Source: Polyodon spathula (lineage: Eukaryota > Chordata > Actinopteri > Acipenseriformes > Polyodontidae). From it: 64,000 bases of DNA. The number at the start of each line of letters is the position of its first letter. Positions within the stretch are counted from its first letter, which is position 1. The DNA lies in contig NC_054555.1 in NCBI RefSeq assembly GCF_017654505.1, positions 3,839,335 to 3,903,334 of the forward strand, read 5' to 3'. Below are positions 55,770 through 60,159 of this stretch, piece after piece. The notes under the pieces are model-generated. The model was not told the origin of the DNA and did not search any database. It saw only the letters and a list, made by a program, of their open reading frames with translations. Both the position numbers and the translations under genes were made by a program.

Positions 55770-58700
55770 AATGGGGGGGGAAGCCACATGAGTCTATTGG
55801 TTTAAAATTGCATCTAGTAAAAGATGGTTAATTTAGCTTTATATTTAAAAAAATATATATATATTGAAGTGTGTCCTATGGGGCAGAAAACTTAAGGGCT
55901 GCAAGATCAGTTGCTTATTCTAAATTTACACAATATAACAAAGTACAGATGTTAAAGACCTTTCACTAGCAAAAGCTTGGTCATGTTACTATGTGGAAAA
56001 TGTCAGTTTAAAATACAGTGCACTATATCAGACTGTTTAATGAGAATTGATACTTTTATTATTCAGCATTGTCATCAGAACAATTTCAGCCCTTTTTGGG
56101 GTGATTCTTGGTCGAACATATATTTGTACTGTGTCCCTCCTCTTTTAAGGTCAGGCCAGATTAGACCTAGTTTCTTTCACTGCTCCAGAATAGAAGGTTA
56201 CATTGCAGAGACGCGCACCAAGACGCAGATGTCTAAGCACCTGTTTCACCTTCAAAGTCTCCTGCCTTCTCTAAAATAGCTTGTGATGCGGATGGTGTAA
56301 TTGGAGCATGCATTTTTTATGTTGGTGTTGTCATTTAAAGTAACATGACTCCTCTGCATTACATCATCTCTGCAATTATTTGATTGGAACATGAATGTTT
56401 TAAGTTTCTGGAAACATAAATCCGGGTGCATATTTCTGGAAACCTGTCTCTTCACCATTTACATCGCTGTAAGATTATGTGCCTGTCTGAAAGAAAAGCA
56501 GGTTTTATGCCCATCTAAGTGATTCAGATCAGCCCCATTTGAGAAATATGATGTAGGGCTCATAAGTTCCTATATTTTCCTGTTAGTAAAACAGACCCAG
56601 TATGATAATGCCTAGAGTTTTTTGCCTTTTAAATGCATTAAGTAGTCTACAGCTGTAATAGCTTATTAGATAATGTTACCTTACAAATTGTGCTGTTAGG
56701 CATAATTGCAAATTCAGATATATGCCTTCCTTTTGTGTGCAAACATCATTGGAAGTTGTTTTACATATTTGCTTATGTTCTTTATATACATTAAAAGATG
56801 CAATGTTACAAATGCATTTAGCTATTGTACATGACAGGGAAGCTAATCGTATATCTTTAGAATTTATTTTTTGGTAAATAAAAGTTGTTCTAGTTTATGA
56901 ACACTATGGTGCTTTCTTACTGCTGCATTAGTGTAGTTACTTCAGGTTTGTTCATTAACTAAACAGTTGCATGAATAGAAGCTCCAGCAACACTTCTGTC
57001 ATTGCATAATGAGACAAGCTTTGTGAGTAGGACCCCATTTTAATAAGTAATACTGTTGAAGCCGACACCCTGGGATCCTTTAAGAAGCTGCTTGATGAGA
57101 TTCTGGGATCAGTAAGCTACTAAAAACCAAACGAGCAAGATGGGCCGAATGGCCTCCTCTCGTTTGTAAACTTTCTTATGTTCTGACATAGCATATCTTA
57201 TTTTTCAAATATAACCTGGATTTCTGCACTTCAGTTTCTTAGTCAGTACCTACAGTTCTTTTACACTTATTGCAGTGATAAAGGTAGATTTGCAACTCTG
57301 AAAGCAGAACAGAATACACATGTTCAGATCGCAAGGTCTTTCTGATTTACAGACTGCTCGTGGTCTTCTTTTATTTAGGTTACGCTCTGATGCCAACCAC
57401 AAAATCTGATAACTTCTCTGACTCGAGCCACAGCGAGATCTCCTCCCGCTCCAGCATTGTCAGCAATTGCTCTGCTGACTCCACGTGTGTCACATCAGAA
57501 GAGCGCAGCTTAACACAGCATCTCAGCTTCCCAGAACCCACTGCAGCTGCAGACAGGAAAGAAAACATGCCAACCGCAGCACCCCAGTGCAGCCACCCCT
57601 CCACCAGGTGAGTTTTTCCACAACAAATTCAGTCAAAAAGGAATTTGGCACCTCCTTACATTTTTTAAAATATAACAACCAAATTGTGTCAGTCGAGATT
57701 ATTAACGGCTTTGTAATATGTCCCTGTGGCACGTGATATGTTTAAACTGGCTCAGTTGATAAAATGCAGTGTAACTACTAAGTATCCCTAAAGTCTTCCT
57801 CTTTGTGGCATTCTTTTATCTAATTCCTGTCTCCAAATTGGATTTTTACTTTTGCACTCACTCCACCTGGTGGTCCAATGTTGTAAGTGCATGAATTATC
57901 TTTAAAGGGAAAATCTGGATTAAACTCTGCACGCACCTAATGGTATATTTAATTTCTATTCTAATGTCCCAAACTAAGAGTAGAAAGAAAAACAATGCTA
58001 CGATTGCTGCAGAAATATTAAGTAAAATGACTGATATGGAATGTTGCTGCAAAGCTGTGGGTTTTGAAGAATTGGAGGTTCATGTGCAGGGGATATTTTA
58101 GATTTTTTTTTAAATGGGAGTGTTACAAAGTTAATCTTTTTTTTTGTTTGTTTTACATTTTGTATTATATTGACCTTTATGATTACTGCCGCACAATATA
58201 ATTGTCATTCAGTATTTAAATGCCTTATTCTCTTTTCTCTGCTGTGCTTGTTATAATTACATTACTTTTAAACAAAATACAGTAAATAGAAAAGTGGTTC
58301 AATGCAGCATTAAAGTATACATGTTATATCAACCACAATCTAGAAAAGGTGAATAATTTAGTTTATGTTACTGACCTCGCCTGGACTTTGTTCAGTTATT
58401 CAGTGCCAAGGCCTGCTGTAACCAGGGGCTCAACGTGTACGCCCTCCACAAGCCTCGATGAGTTTGCCCGTGGCCACATCTTCACAGACACAGCAGACAG
58501 TGGGAGGGGCAGCTGGACGTCATGCTCAAGCAACTCCCACGACAACTTCCAGAGCATCCAGAACCAGAGAGGCTGGGACCTGGGCTCTTTCCACCACACC
58601 CAGCTTGATGGGCCCATTGTCGAGGTGGAGCCTACAGGGTCCTTGGCAGAGGAGGACCTTCAGAGAAGTAATAGGCATTCCAAAGACAGCTTAGAGCTGA

Positions 58701-60159
58701 GCCAGTCGAGGCAAAGCTGGGCCTCCTCCAGCTCCCTCTCTGACACGTATGAGGGGAACTACGGAACCATTAAGAGGAGGGTTCTGGATAGTTCTGGAGT
58801 AACCCAGGGCGAAGCTTCAGATTGTGAACCAAGCACAGATGCAGTTTATAAAACTGTCACTTCAAGCACAGAAAAGGGACTTATAGGTAAGCTTAAAAAC
58901 GGTCTTCGTGCTTTTATGTACAGTATGTTTTTTTTTTTTTTAAATGATGTATTATTAATTAGAAACTGATTTAAAATGACATCAGCAGATTTGGGATGTT
59001 CCAAATGACATTAATAACACTATCTTTTCTTTCTCACACATGGCTTAAATTAACCAAATAACTGCATTTCTCTTGTTAATGGGGAATTTTATTTTACGGA
59101 CTTAACATTGAATTTAACTTACAGATGTTTGGTGGAGGGGAGGGTGCTAGCTAAAAATAAAAAGACAAATCTGCTGCTGCCATCCTACGCTCTACATGCA
59201 TCGCTTGTTTGTATACCCTGTTGTTAACATCTCATTGTTTTTTAGTTGTCATTTCCTTTTTCTCATTAACATTCCTGCTGCTTGTGTCTTGTGCCAGTGT
59301 ACTGTGTCACTTCCGCTCAGAAGGACGATAGATATAGGGCACCACCACCCACTCCTCCAGGATACCTGGGAATCCCATTAGTGGCTGTAAAGGAAGGAGC
59401 ATCCTGCCACCCACGTTTAAAACCTCCAGACTATAGTATGGCATTGCAGAGGTCAAAGTTGGTCCCACCCCACTGTGCCATTGCTAGGCAACCAGAAGCC
59501 AAGACGCTAGTTCAGTCCCTGACACAAAAGCGGCAAGATTCTGACCCTAGACTAGCCCATGTTAATCAACAGAGAGAACGAGCTAGTGAGGAGGATGGTA
59601 CGTGTTGTGAAACTGAAAACATTTTTCAATCCATTACTGTATATATAGCCTATTTTAAGAACAGTGTAATGTTTCATGTTTACATGGTCATCATTTATTT
59701 TTGTTCATCACAGTTAGGTATGATGGTAAATATTTGCTAGTTTATATCTTTTCGTGCTTAAGCTGCTTATAGTTTTAAAGTGGTCCAAATGTTTGGTTGG
59801 TCTAAAGGTTTAGTAAATCAGCCTCGGAGTGTTTGTCATTCTATTTATGGCCAACAGATCATTAGAAATCTTAAATCTTTAGTATTATTCAGTCAAATGG
59901 GTAAAACATGACTTTTTTTCTGTTTTTGCTGGGAATTGCAAACCTAAGAGAAACAAAAAAAAAAGTATGTTTATCAAATTGACCCATTTCACATTGTGAT
60001 GTCGTTTCCAAGTTTTCAAAAATACAAAGTGTGTTAATGTGTTTTATTTTAGTAGGGTTGGATAAGGTTGTATGTTTTACTTTTTCTTGTGTGGGTTCTT
60101 ATGTATAATATAATAATTTATTTTTTTCTTTAACAGAAGAGCAAGTGTCAGCTGTGTAA
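3156..60159 (+). CDS. rapgef6: Rap guanine nucleotide exchange factor 6 (PDZ-GEF2), 5'-truncated by the window edge
   Basis: This multi-exon gene encodes a guanine nucleotide exchange factor that loads GTP on Rap1 and Rap2. The known family member binds GTP-bound M-Ras through its RA domain and acts at the plasma membrane in integrin and junction control. The spliced product in the window is 1572 residues. Counting from the first residue here, the domains are: degenerate cNMP-binding fold about 20-130, acidic linker 187-246, second cNMP-binding domain about 245-370, RasGEF N-terminal domain about 385-500, PDZ about 505-590, RA about 722-805, CDC25-type RasGEF about 830-1060, then a Ser/Pro-rich tail ending VSAV. 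RAPGEF6 is preferred over RAPGEF2 because of [23 protein letters not shown] and [17 protein letters not shown]. The human protein is about 1600 residues, so only about 23 N-terminal residues are missing. All exon phases agree. The upstream start exon and promoter are outside the window. Confidence 0.96.
3227..4283 (+). other. rapgef6: intron
   Basis: About 1.06 kb of unremarkable AT-rich sequence. No repeat family or exon was recognised apart from short TACTGTA-type words. Confidence 0.8.
4284..4340 (+). CDS. rapgef6: rapgef6 coding exon, degenerate cNMP-binding fold part 1
   Basis: Acceptor TTTTTTGTCAG, donor GTAAGT. With the split Arg codon it reads [18 protein letters not shown] and ends two bases into a Tyr codon. 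The MC-T-RYERHEA string is closer to RAPGEF2 than to mammalian RAPGEF6 as I recall it. The 57-nt length keeps the phase with both neighbours. Confidence 0.92.
4739..4822 (+). CDS. rapgef6: rapgef6 coding exon, degenerate cNMP-binding fold part 2
   Basis: Acceptor ATTTGCAG, donor GTATGT. It encodes the beta-roll segment [18 protein letters not shown], the hallmark of the first cyclic-nucleotide-like fold. In PDZ-GEFs this fold is considered unable to bind cAMP. The 398-nt intron before it (4341-4738) shows no other feature. Confidence 0.94.
6664..6737. repeat. short inverted-repeat element fragment
   Basis: The stretch begins GTTCACACT and ends with its exact reverse complement AGTGTGAAC, enclosing G/T-rich sequence. 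This end structure suggests a small DNA-transposon remnant. The family is not identified and it could be part of a longer element. Confidence 0.4.
7422..7587. mobile_element. putative MITE with TTTACTGTAAAAA ends
   Basis: It begins TTTACTGTAAAAA and ends TTTTTACTGTAAA, an inverted repeat with one mismatch. Inside, a G-rich strand carries two copies of a GTGACTTATACAC-like motif (near 7490 and 7560). The arrangement fits a non-autonomous DNA transposon of about 166 bp. Target-site duplication is unclear. Confidence 0.45.
10593..10662 (+). CDS. rapgef6: rapgef6 coding exon, first cNMP-like fold end
   Basis: Acceptor CTGACAG, donor GTAAGT, ending in phase 0. It reads [20 protein letters not shown] then MIV, matching the family [23 protein letters not shown]. 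The codon split at its start gives Cys where human has Ser. Confidence 0.94.
10663..14124 (+). other. rapgef6: intron with minisatellite
   Basis: A 3.5 kb intron. It holds a TTTA repeat near 11478-11500, a poly(A) tract near 12438-12460, a GC-richer unique block at about 12720-13080, the 42-bp minisatellite at 13166-13560 and an ATT/AGT microsatellite near 13728-13766. No other exon was seen. Confidence 0.75.
13166..13560. repeat. minisatellite, 42-bp unit, 9.4 copies
   Basis: Units begin TATCAAGAGACTGGACTGTA at 13166 and every 42 bases to 13544, where a partial tenth unit of 17 bases ends the array. Units differ by a few substitutions: GTACTTG or GTATTTG, ATCAGT or ATCAAT, one GAGATT, and a CCGG in the first. 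Because 42 is a multiple of three and the unit lacks stops in several frames, it makes overlapping repetitive open frames on both strands. These are not real proteins. Confidence 0.97.
14125..14268 (+). CDS. rapgef6: rapgef6 coding exon, basic linker
   Basis: Phase 0 to phase 0, 48 codons, acceptor TTTTTCAG and donor GTAAGA. It starts [15 protein letters not shown] and includes the highly basic [18 protein letters not shown], matching the family segment RQSRRRFRKINYKGERQ. It ends NNPP, joined directly to LPADL of the exon at 32101. Confidence 0.95.
14269..21513 (+). other. rapgef6: first part of the 17.8-kb intron
   Basis: Intronic. It contains a candidate 18-nt microexon (15931-15948), an ATT microsatellite at about 16818-16855, a 61-nt poly(G) run at 20130-20190, a CT microsatellite near 20459-20475 and poly(T) tracts near 20750-20790. 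No conserved coding block was found up to the candidate first exon. Confidence 0.7.
20130..20190 (+). repeat. 61-nt poly(G) run
   Basis: An almost pure G tract interrupted only by a T at 20153. On the sense strand it would form G-quadruplex structure in DNA or pre-mRNA. Its true length may be uncertain because homopolymers are poorly sequenced. Confidence 0.9.
21514..21567 (+). CDS. rapgef6: candidate alternative first coding exon of rapgef6
   Basis: An ATG in good Kozak context (G at -3 and G at +4) opens 18 codons, [18 protein letters not shown], followed immediately by a strong donor GTAAGC. The exon ends in phase 0. The next downstream acceptor, at 32101, is also phase 0, so the spliced product would read ...[14 protein letters not shown]. 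By analogy, RAPGEF2 has a short isoform with an alternative N-terminus joined at the same LPADF position. The frame is also open upstream back to an ATG at 21379. Such an isoform would lack the first cNMP-like fold. This is an inference from context, not from a database match. Confidence 0.55.
22840..22865. repeat. (GT)n microsatellite
   Basis: A pure GT dinucleotide run of about 13 copies in the large intron. Confidence 0.9.
25022..25057 (+). repeat. 36-nt poly(G) run
   Basis: A G tract with a single A at 25033, directly preceded by a T-rich tract. Potential G-quadruplex on the sense strand. Confidence 0.9.
26273..26363. repeat. compound (TG)n(TA)n microsatellite
   Basis: About 13 TG units run straight into about 32 TA units and end in GCATATGCATATGC. 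The open frame across it encodes only alternating Val/Cys and Tyr/Ile and is not a gene. Confidence 0.95.
27002..27235. mobile_element. palindrome-rich MITE-like element (CCTATAGGA motifs)
   Basis: The left end GAAATAACCTATAGAAAGTC (from 27003) pairs imperfectly with the right end, whose reverse complement starts AGAAATGACCTATAGGAA. Between them lie several copies of the self-complementary motif CCTATAGG and its variants, for example near 27054, 27130 and 27165. The structure suggests a foldback, non-autonomous DNA transposon of about 234 bp. The family is unknown to me. Confidence 0.5.
28169..28183 (+). repeat. 15-nt poly(G) run
   Basis: An uninterrupted G run, the third poly(G) tract in this intron and on the same strand as the other two. 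Confidence 0.9.
30469..30538. repeat. (AT)n microsatellite
   Basis: About 70 bases of AT repeats with one C and one phase slip. Short open frames on both strands here are artefacts of the repeat. Confidence 0.95.
30548..30760 (+). mobile_element. DNA transposon end fragment (CAGTGCCGTGAAAAAGTATT)
   Basis: The sequence starts CAGTGCCGTGAAAAAGTATT, an end motif I recall from a non-autonomous DNA transposon widely dispersed in fish and frog genomes. A related GTGAAAAAGTTATTGCCCCC occurs at about 30737-30756. A matching right-hand end is not obvious, so the copy is probably truncated. It abuts the AT microsatellite. Confidence 0.55.
32101..32232 (+). CDS. rapgef6: rapgef6 coding exon, LPADL segment
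   Basis: Phase 0 at both ends, 44 codons, acceptor TTTTAACAG and donor GTACTG. It reads [18 protein letters not shown] and then [18 protein letters not shown], ending DIYQ. The Ser-rich [19 protein letters not shown] string is almost invariant in PDZ-GEFs. It is the first exon shared by any short isoform starting at 21514. Confidence 0.97.
32233..35513 (+). other. rapgef6: intron
   Basis: A 3.3 kb intron with a long poly(T) tract at 34731-34754, a TG microsatellite near 34920-34948 and a poly(A) tract near 35111-35129. A GC-rich stretch at about 35355-35490 contains two GGGGCCCC palindromes and may be a transposon remnant. No additional exon was found. Confidence 0.75.
35514..35694 (+). CDS. 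rapgef6: rapgef6 coding exon, acidic linker
   Basis: Acceptor CCCTCAG. The donor GTTAGA is weak, but the frame requires it. It reads [20 protein letters not shown], then a run of Glu/Asp ([17 protein letters not shown]), then [20 protein letters not shown]. The ORF extending upstream to 35373 is read-through of intron and is not part of the protein. Confidence 0.96.
35695..36674 (+). other. rapgef6: intron containing a MITE
   Basis: A 980-nt intron, about one third of which is the inverted-repeat element at 35886-36195. The remainder shows nothing recognisable. Confidence 0.85.
35886..36195. mobile_element. MITE with 25-bp terminal inverted repeats, TA-flanked
   Basis: The left end TACTGAGCATCAAAAGAA continues to CTTATC. 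The right end, GATAAGTTTCTTTTGATGCT to CGGTA, is its reverse complement with two mismatches over 25 bases. A TA lies at each outer edge, consistent with a Tc1/mariner-type TA target. The left end is followed by two diverged copies of the AACATCAAAAGAAACTTATC motif, giving an internally repeated terminus. No transposase is encoded in its 310 bp. Confidence 0.85.
36675..36811 (+). CDS. rapgef6: rapgef6 coding exon, second cNMP-binding domain start
   Basis: Acceptor CTAACAG, donor GTAAGC. It reads [20 protein letters not shown] then RELCSVMI and [15 protein letters not shown]. This is the helical lead-in and first strands of the cyclic-nucleotide-binding domain. The EDGQE-LDSW junction is in phase 0. 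Confidence 0.97.
37312..37467 (+). CDS. rapgef6: rapgef6 coding exon, second cNMP-binding domain core
   Basis: Phase 0 at both ends, 52 codons, acceptor CTTTCCAG and donor GTATGG. It reads [19 protein letters not shown] then [20 protein letters not shown] and ends KGDDCQ. This is the beta-roll of the cNMP domain. The [12 protein letters not shown] loop lacks the canonical phosphate-binding Arg of true cAMP receptors, in line with the family's poor cAMP binding. [10 protein letters not shown] separates RAPGEF6 from RAPGEF2 (LDSWSVILNG). The preceding 500-nt intron (36812-37311) has no visible feature. Confidence 0.97.
37468..38697 (+). other. rapgef6: intron
   Basis: About 1.2 kb with a T-rich tract near 38513-38550. 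No element or exon was recognised. Confidence 0.8.
38698..38850 (+). CDS. rapgef6: rapgef6 coding exon, cNMP domain end and linker
   Basis: Phase 0, 51 codons, acceptor GGGCCAG and donor GTAATT. It reads [19 protein letters not shown] then [20 protein letters not shown] and ends GHIVIK. This sequence is highly conserved in PDZ-GEFs, and DYWRI is the RAPGEF6-type variant (DYCRI in RAPGEF2). The following 404-nt intron holds only a poly(T) tract near 39152. Confidence 0.97.
39255..39419 (+). CDS. rapgef6: rapgef6 coding exon, RasGEF N-terminal (REM) domain part 1
   Basis: Phase 0, 55 codons, acceptor TTCTTTAG and donor GTCAGT. It reads [19 protein letters not shown], then [17 protein letters not shown], ending DSLRDK. 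The FLLTYRTF motif is diagnostic of the Ras exchanger motif that stabilises the CDC25 catalytic domain. The following 471-nt intron has no visible feature. Confidence 0.97.
39891..39998 (+). CDS. rapgef6: rapgef6 coding exon, REM domain part 2
   Basis: Phase 0, 36 codons, acceptor TTTTAG and donor GTAAGG. It reads [20 protein letters not shown] and [12 protein letters not shown]. The [13 protein letters not shown] string is near-invariant in this family. The following 404-nt intron has no visible feature. Confidence 0.97.
40403..40606 (+). CDS. rapgef6: rapgef6 coding exon, REM end and PDZ start
   Basis: Phase 0, 68 codons, acceptor TTTTTAAG and donor GTATGC. It reads [20 protein letters not shown], then the PDZ carboxylate-binding loop in [12 protein letters not shown], then [14 protein letters not shown]. 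The PDZ domain binds C-terminal peptides and helps place the protein at junctions or membranes. AKWRQV is the RAPGEF6-type variant. The following 357-nt intron ends in a TA-rich stretch. Confidence 0.97.
40964..41072 (+). CDS. rapgef6: rapgef6 coding exon, PDZ domain end
   Basis: Acceptor CCTTTCAG, donor GTAAGC. It reads [20 protein letters not shown] then [16 protein letters not shown]. These are the last helix and strand of the PDZ domain. The next intron (41073-41429) is dominated by an ATT microsatellite. Confidence 0.97.
41348..41396. repeat. (ATT)n microsatellite
   Basis: About 16 ATT units just upstream of the next acceptor. Confidence 0.93.
41430..41667 (+). CDS. rapgef6: rapgef6 coding exon, PDZ-RA linker
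   Basis: Acceptor CTTTCAG, donor GTAAGC. It includes [40 protein letters not shown] and ends PKPFR (the Arg codon becomes Ser with the next exon). Mammalian RAPGEF6 has KILDKTRFSILPPK here. The DKTR tetrapeptide is absent and a Gly takes its place, so this copy represents a shorter linker. Confidence 0.96.
41891..42064. mobile_element. MITE, CAGGGATGGAAATAA family, copy 1
   Basis: It begins CAGGGATGGAAATAAAACTC and ends with a diverged reverse complement, GGGAGTCTTATTTTTATC to CCTG. The inverted ends are about 48 bp and include CATAGCAGTTT / AAACTGCTATG. It is 174 bp, closely similar to the copy at 49499, and has no coding capacity. A clear target-site duplication is not visible for this copy. 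Confidence 0.88.
43065..43149. repeat. (AT)n microsatellite, about 85 nt
   Basis: Pure AT dinucleotide repeat in the intron. Confidence 0.95.
44652..44809 (+). CDS. rapgef6: rapgef6 coding exon, PDZ-RA linker 2
   Basis: Acceptor TTTTACAG, donor GTGAGG. It reads [18 protein letters not shown], then [20 protein letters not shown] and VLDFSNPA. The [17 protein letters not shown] string is characteristic of RAPGEF6 (RAPGEF2 has LPVSGTLSSSNPDLLQ). Confidence 0.97.
44810..47479 (+). other. rapgef6: intron with hAT-type MITE
   Basis: A 2.7 kb intron. It contains poly(T) and poly(A) tracts (44911-44928, 45101-45112, 45536-45550, 46393-46408), the hAT-like element at 46112-46271, a TA run near 46472-46487 and a TAA microsatellite near 47238-47264. 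Confidence 0.8.
46112..46271. mobile_element. hAT-type MITE with 8-bp target-site duplication
   Basis: The 160-bp element starts CAGAGCTGCCCC and ends GGGCAGCACTA, near-complementary termini of hAT style. It is flanked by an exact 8-bp duplication ATTATCAG at 46104-46111 and 46272-46279. hAT transposases create 8-bp duplications. It is non-coding and would need a transposase in trans. Confidence 0.85.
47480..47720 (+). CDS. rapgef6: rapgef6 coding exon, Ras-association domain
   Basis: Acceptor TTTCGACAG, donor GTATGG. It reads [20 protein letters not shown], then [57 protein letters not shown]. This is the RA domain, a ubiquitin-like fold that binds M-Ras or Rap in this family. QQSCYIII is the RAPGEF6-type variant (QQSRYIMI in RAPGEF2). 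Confidence 0.98.
47721..48808 (+). other. rapgef6: intron
   Basis: A 1.1 kb intron with a poly(A) tract near 48230-48248. Nothing else was recognised. Confidence 0.8.
48809..49192 (+). CDS. rapgef6: rapgef6 coding exon, RasGEF catalytic domain part 1
   Basis: Acceptor TCTGTCAG, donor GTAAGA. The largest core exon (384 nt). It reads [98 protein letters not shown]. The P-T-EY-DDLF and NFNS-AI signatures are those of CDC25-homology RasGEF domains. Confidence 0.98.
49193..49982 (+). other. rapgef6: intron containing a MITE
   Basis: A 790-nt intron. A poly(A) tract at 49200-49215 and the 176-bp element at 49499 are the only recognisable contents. Confidence 0.85.
49499..49674. mobile_element. 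MITE, CAGGGATGGAAATAA family, copy 2
   Basis: It starts CAGGGATGGAAGTAAGACTT and ends TATTTGTATCCCTG, an inverted-repeat pair like that of the copy at 41891. A 5-bp direct repeat GATAC sits immediately outside each end (49494-49498 and 49675-49679), which I read as the target-site duplication. It is non-coding. Confidence 0.9.
49983..50194 (+). CDS. rapgef6: rapgef6 coding exon, RasGEF catalytic domain part 2
   Basis: Acceptor ATTTTCAG, donor GTAACA. It reads [72 protein letters not shown]. It contains the helical hairpin region of the exchange domain. Mammalian paralogs read SGLNLASVAR or SGLNLAPVAR, so YLVP is a local difference. Confidence 0.97.
50195..51318 (+). other. rapgef6: intron
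   Basis: A 1.1 kb intron with poly(A) and poly(T) tracts only. No recognised element. Confidence 0.8.
51319..51442 (+). CDS. rapgef6: rapgef6 coding exon, RasGEF catalytic domain end
   Basis: Acceptor CAATTAG, donor GTGTGT. It reads [49 protein letters not shown] is the conserved last block of the CDC25 domain. It ends two bases into an Arg codon that joins either the microexon at 52333 or the exon at 53098 without a frame change. Confidence 0.97.
51443..53097 (+). other. rapgef6: intron hosting the microexon
   Basis: Besides the 24-nt microexon at 52333, this 1.65 kb intron has poly(A) tracts (52041-52063, 52852-52868) and a long pyrimidine-rich tract at about 52218-52295 upstream of the microexon. 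Confidence 0.8.
52333..52356 (+). CDS. rapgef6: rapgef6 cassette microexon (24 nt)
   Basis: Flanked by acceptor CTTGCTTGCAG and donor GTGAGT. Included between the exons at 51319 and 53098, it changes RQR-SLSQGS to [17 protein letters not shown] and keeps the frame. RAPGEF2 normally carries the equivalent RKKKWRSLGSLSQGS, so homology supports a genuine alternative exon. The long upstream pyrimidine tract and TGC motifs next to the acceptor resemble PTBP1- and SRRM4-regulated neural microexons; that regulation is inference. Confidence 0.88.
53098..53318 (+). CDS. rapgef6: rapgef6 coding exon, start of C-terminal tail
   Basis: Acceptor CTTTTTAG, donor GTAAGT. It reads [60 protein letters not shown], then [35 protein letters not shown] is strongly conserved and basic; RRSS is a potential basophilic-kinase site (inferred). 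Confidence 0.96.
53319..54339 (+). other. rapgef6: intron
   Basis: A 1.0 kb intron with a poly(A) tract at 53939-53949 and a TAA run near 54007-54024. No recognised element. Confidence 0.8.
54340..54522 (+). CDS. rapgef6: rapgef6 coding exon, Ser/Pro-rich tail 1
   Basis: Acceptor TTTAACAG, donor GTACGT. It reads [51 protein letters not shown]. The HRVSQVLQVPAVNLHP block of mammalian RAPGEF6 is clearly matched. The disordered tail has no catalytic role. Confidence 0.93.
54724..54867 (+). CDS. rapgef6: rapgef6 coding exon, Ser/Pro-rich tail 2
   Basis: Acceptor ATTGTAG, donor GTATGC. It ends [20 protein letters not shown] then SPHK, matching the family [24 protein letters not shown]. Its first part ([19 protein letters not shown]) is poorly conserved. 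It ends in phase 1, compatible with the exon at 55124 or the exon at 57379. Confidence 0.94.
55124..55237 (+). CDS. rapgef6: rapgef6 optional exon: in-frame cassette or start of an alternative C-terminus
   Basis: Acceptor TCTTTTCAG, donor GTGGGG, 114 nt, phase 1 at both ends. It reads [38 protein letters not shown] and would insert 38 residues before GYALMP of the next exon. The Ser/Thr-rich composition fits the tail. Without use of the donor the frame stays open to a stop ending at 55569. It is absent from the canonical human protein as I recall it, so it is alternative. Confidence 0.65.
55238..55569 (+). CDS. rapgef6: read-through alternative C-terminus of rapgef6
   Basis: This continues the frame of the exon at 55124 past the GTGGGG donor for 110 codons to a TGA. 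The segment is strongly basic ([20 protein letters not shown]; ends [10 protein letters not shown]) and would replace the VSAV PDZ ligand and the PPxY motifs. An ATTAAA signal lies about 100 bases downstream (55672-55677). An open frame this long past a splice donor is suggestive, but no homolog was recognised. Confidence 0.45.
55672..55677 (+). terminator. candidate polyadenylation signal ATTAAA for the alternative terminal exon
   Basis: ATTAAA about 100 nt after the read-through stop codon. Functional only if the alternative terminal exon is used. Confidence 0.35.
55730..55768. repeat. (TG)n microsatellite
   Basis: About 19 TG units, followed by a short G run. Confidence 0.95.
57053..57184 (+). 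mobile_element. 3' end of a LINE-type retrotransposon
   Basis: The first part still translates as the tail of a reverse-transcriptase ORF ([16 protein letters not shown], then stop). The FK--LD--L pattern is common at the C-terminus of CR1/L2-like polymerases. The following short 3' UTR includes TGGGCCGAATGGCCTCCTCT and ends CTTATGTTCT. This tail is dispersed in several fish genomes as I recall. The copy is 5'-truncated. Confidence 0.7.
57379..57607 (+). CDS. rapgef6: rapgef6 coding exon, Ser-rich tail 3
   Basis: Acceptor TTATTTAG, donor GTGAGT. It reads [40 protein letters not shown]. The [23 protein letters not shown] block is near-invariant in RAPGEF6. The rest is variable and ends STR/S. 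The following 788-nt intron (57608-58395) has no recognised feature. Confidence 0.96.
58396..58886 (+). CDS. rapgef6: rapgef6 coding exon, tail with DSGRGS degron-like motif
   Basis: The acceptor is TTTGTTCAG at 58395. A second AG at 58402-58403 is out of frame, so the first is chosen. Donor GTAAGC. It reads [78 protein letters not shown] fits the DSGxxS phosphodegron read by beta-TrCP. The paralog RAPGEF2 is known to be degraded through this ligase; conservation here suggests a similar control (inference). Confidence 0.96.
59298..59597 (+). CDS. rapgef6: rapgef6 coding exon, PPxY-containing tail
   Basis: Acceptor CTTGTGCCAG, donor GTACGT. It reads [20 protein letters not shown] then [50 protein letters not shown]. 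Two PY motifs, PPGY and PPDY, are present. In PDZ-GEF1 such motifs bind the WW domains of the NEDD4 ubiquitin ligase. The preceding intron (58887-59297) has only a T tract near 58928. Confidence 0.97.
60137..60159 (+). CDS. rapgef6: rapgef6 last coding exon with C-terminal PDZ ligand
   Basis: Acceptor CTTTAACAG. It completes EEDEEQVSAV followed by TAA at 60157-60159. The terminal VSAV is a class I PDZ-binding motif, identical to the C-terminus of mammalian PDZ-GEFs, which bind MAGI-type scaffolds. The preceding intron (59598-60136) shows no recognised feature. Confidence 0.97.

Larger units (their letters stand above)
55570..57378 (+). other. rapgef6: intron or alternative 3' UTR
   Basis: Holds the TG microsatellite, a poly(A)/TA stretch near 55845-55864 and the LINE 3' end at 57053-57184. 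Otherwise no feature was recognised. Confidence 0.75.

Noticed and set aside
58402..58403. Alternative AG acceptor inside the DSGRGS exon
   Set aside because: Using it puts a TGA into the frame within about 20 codons. The AG at 58394-58395 preserves the conserved reading.
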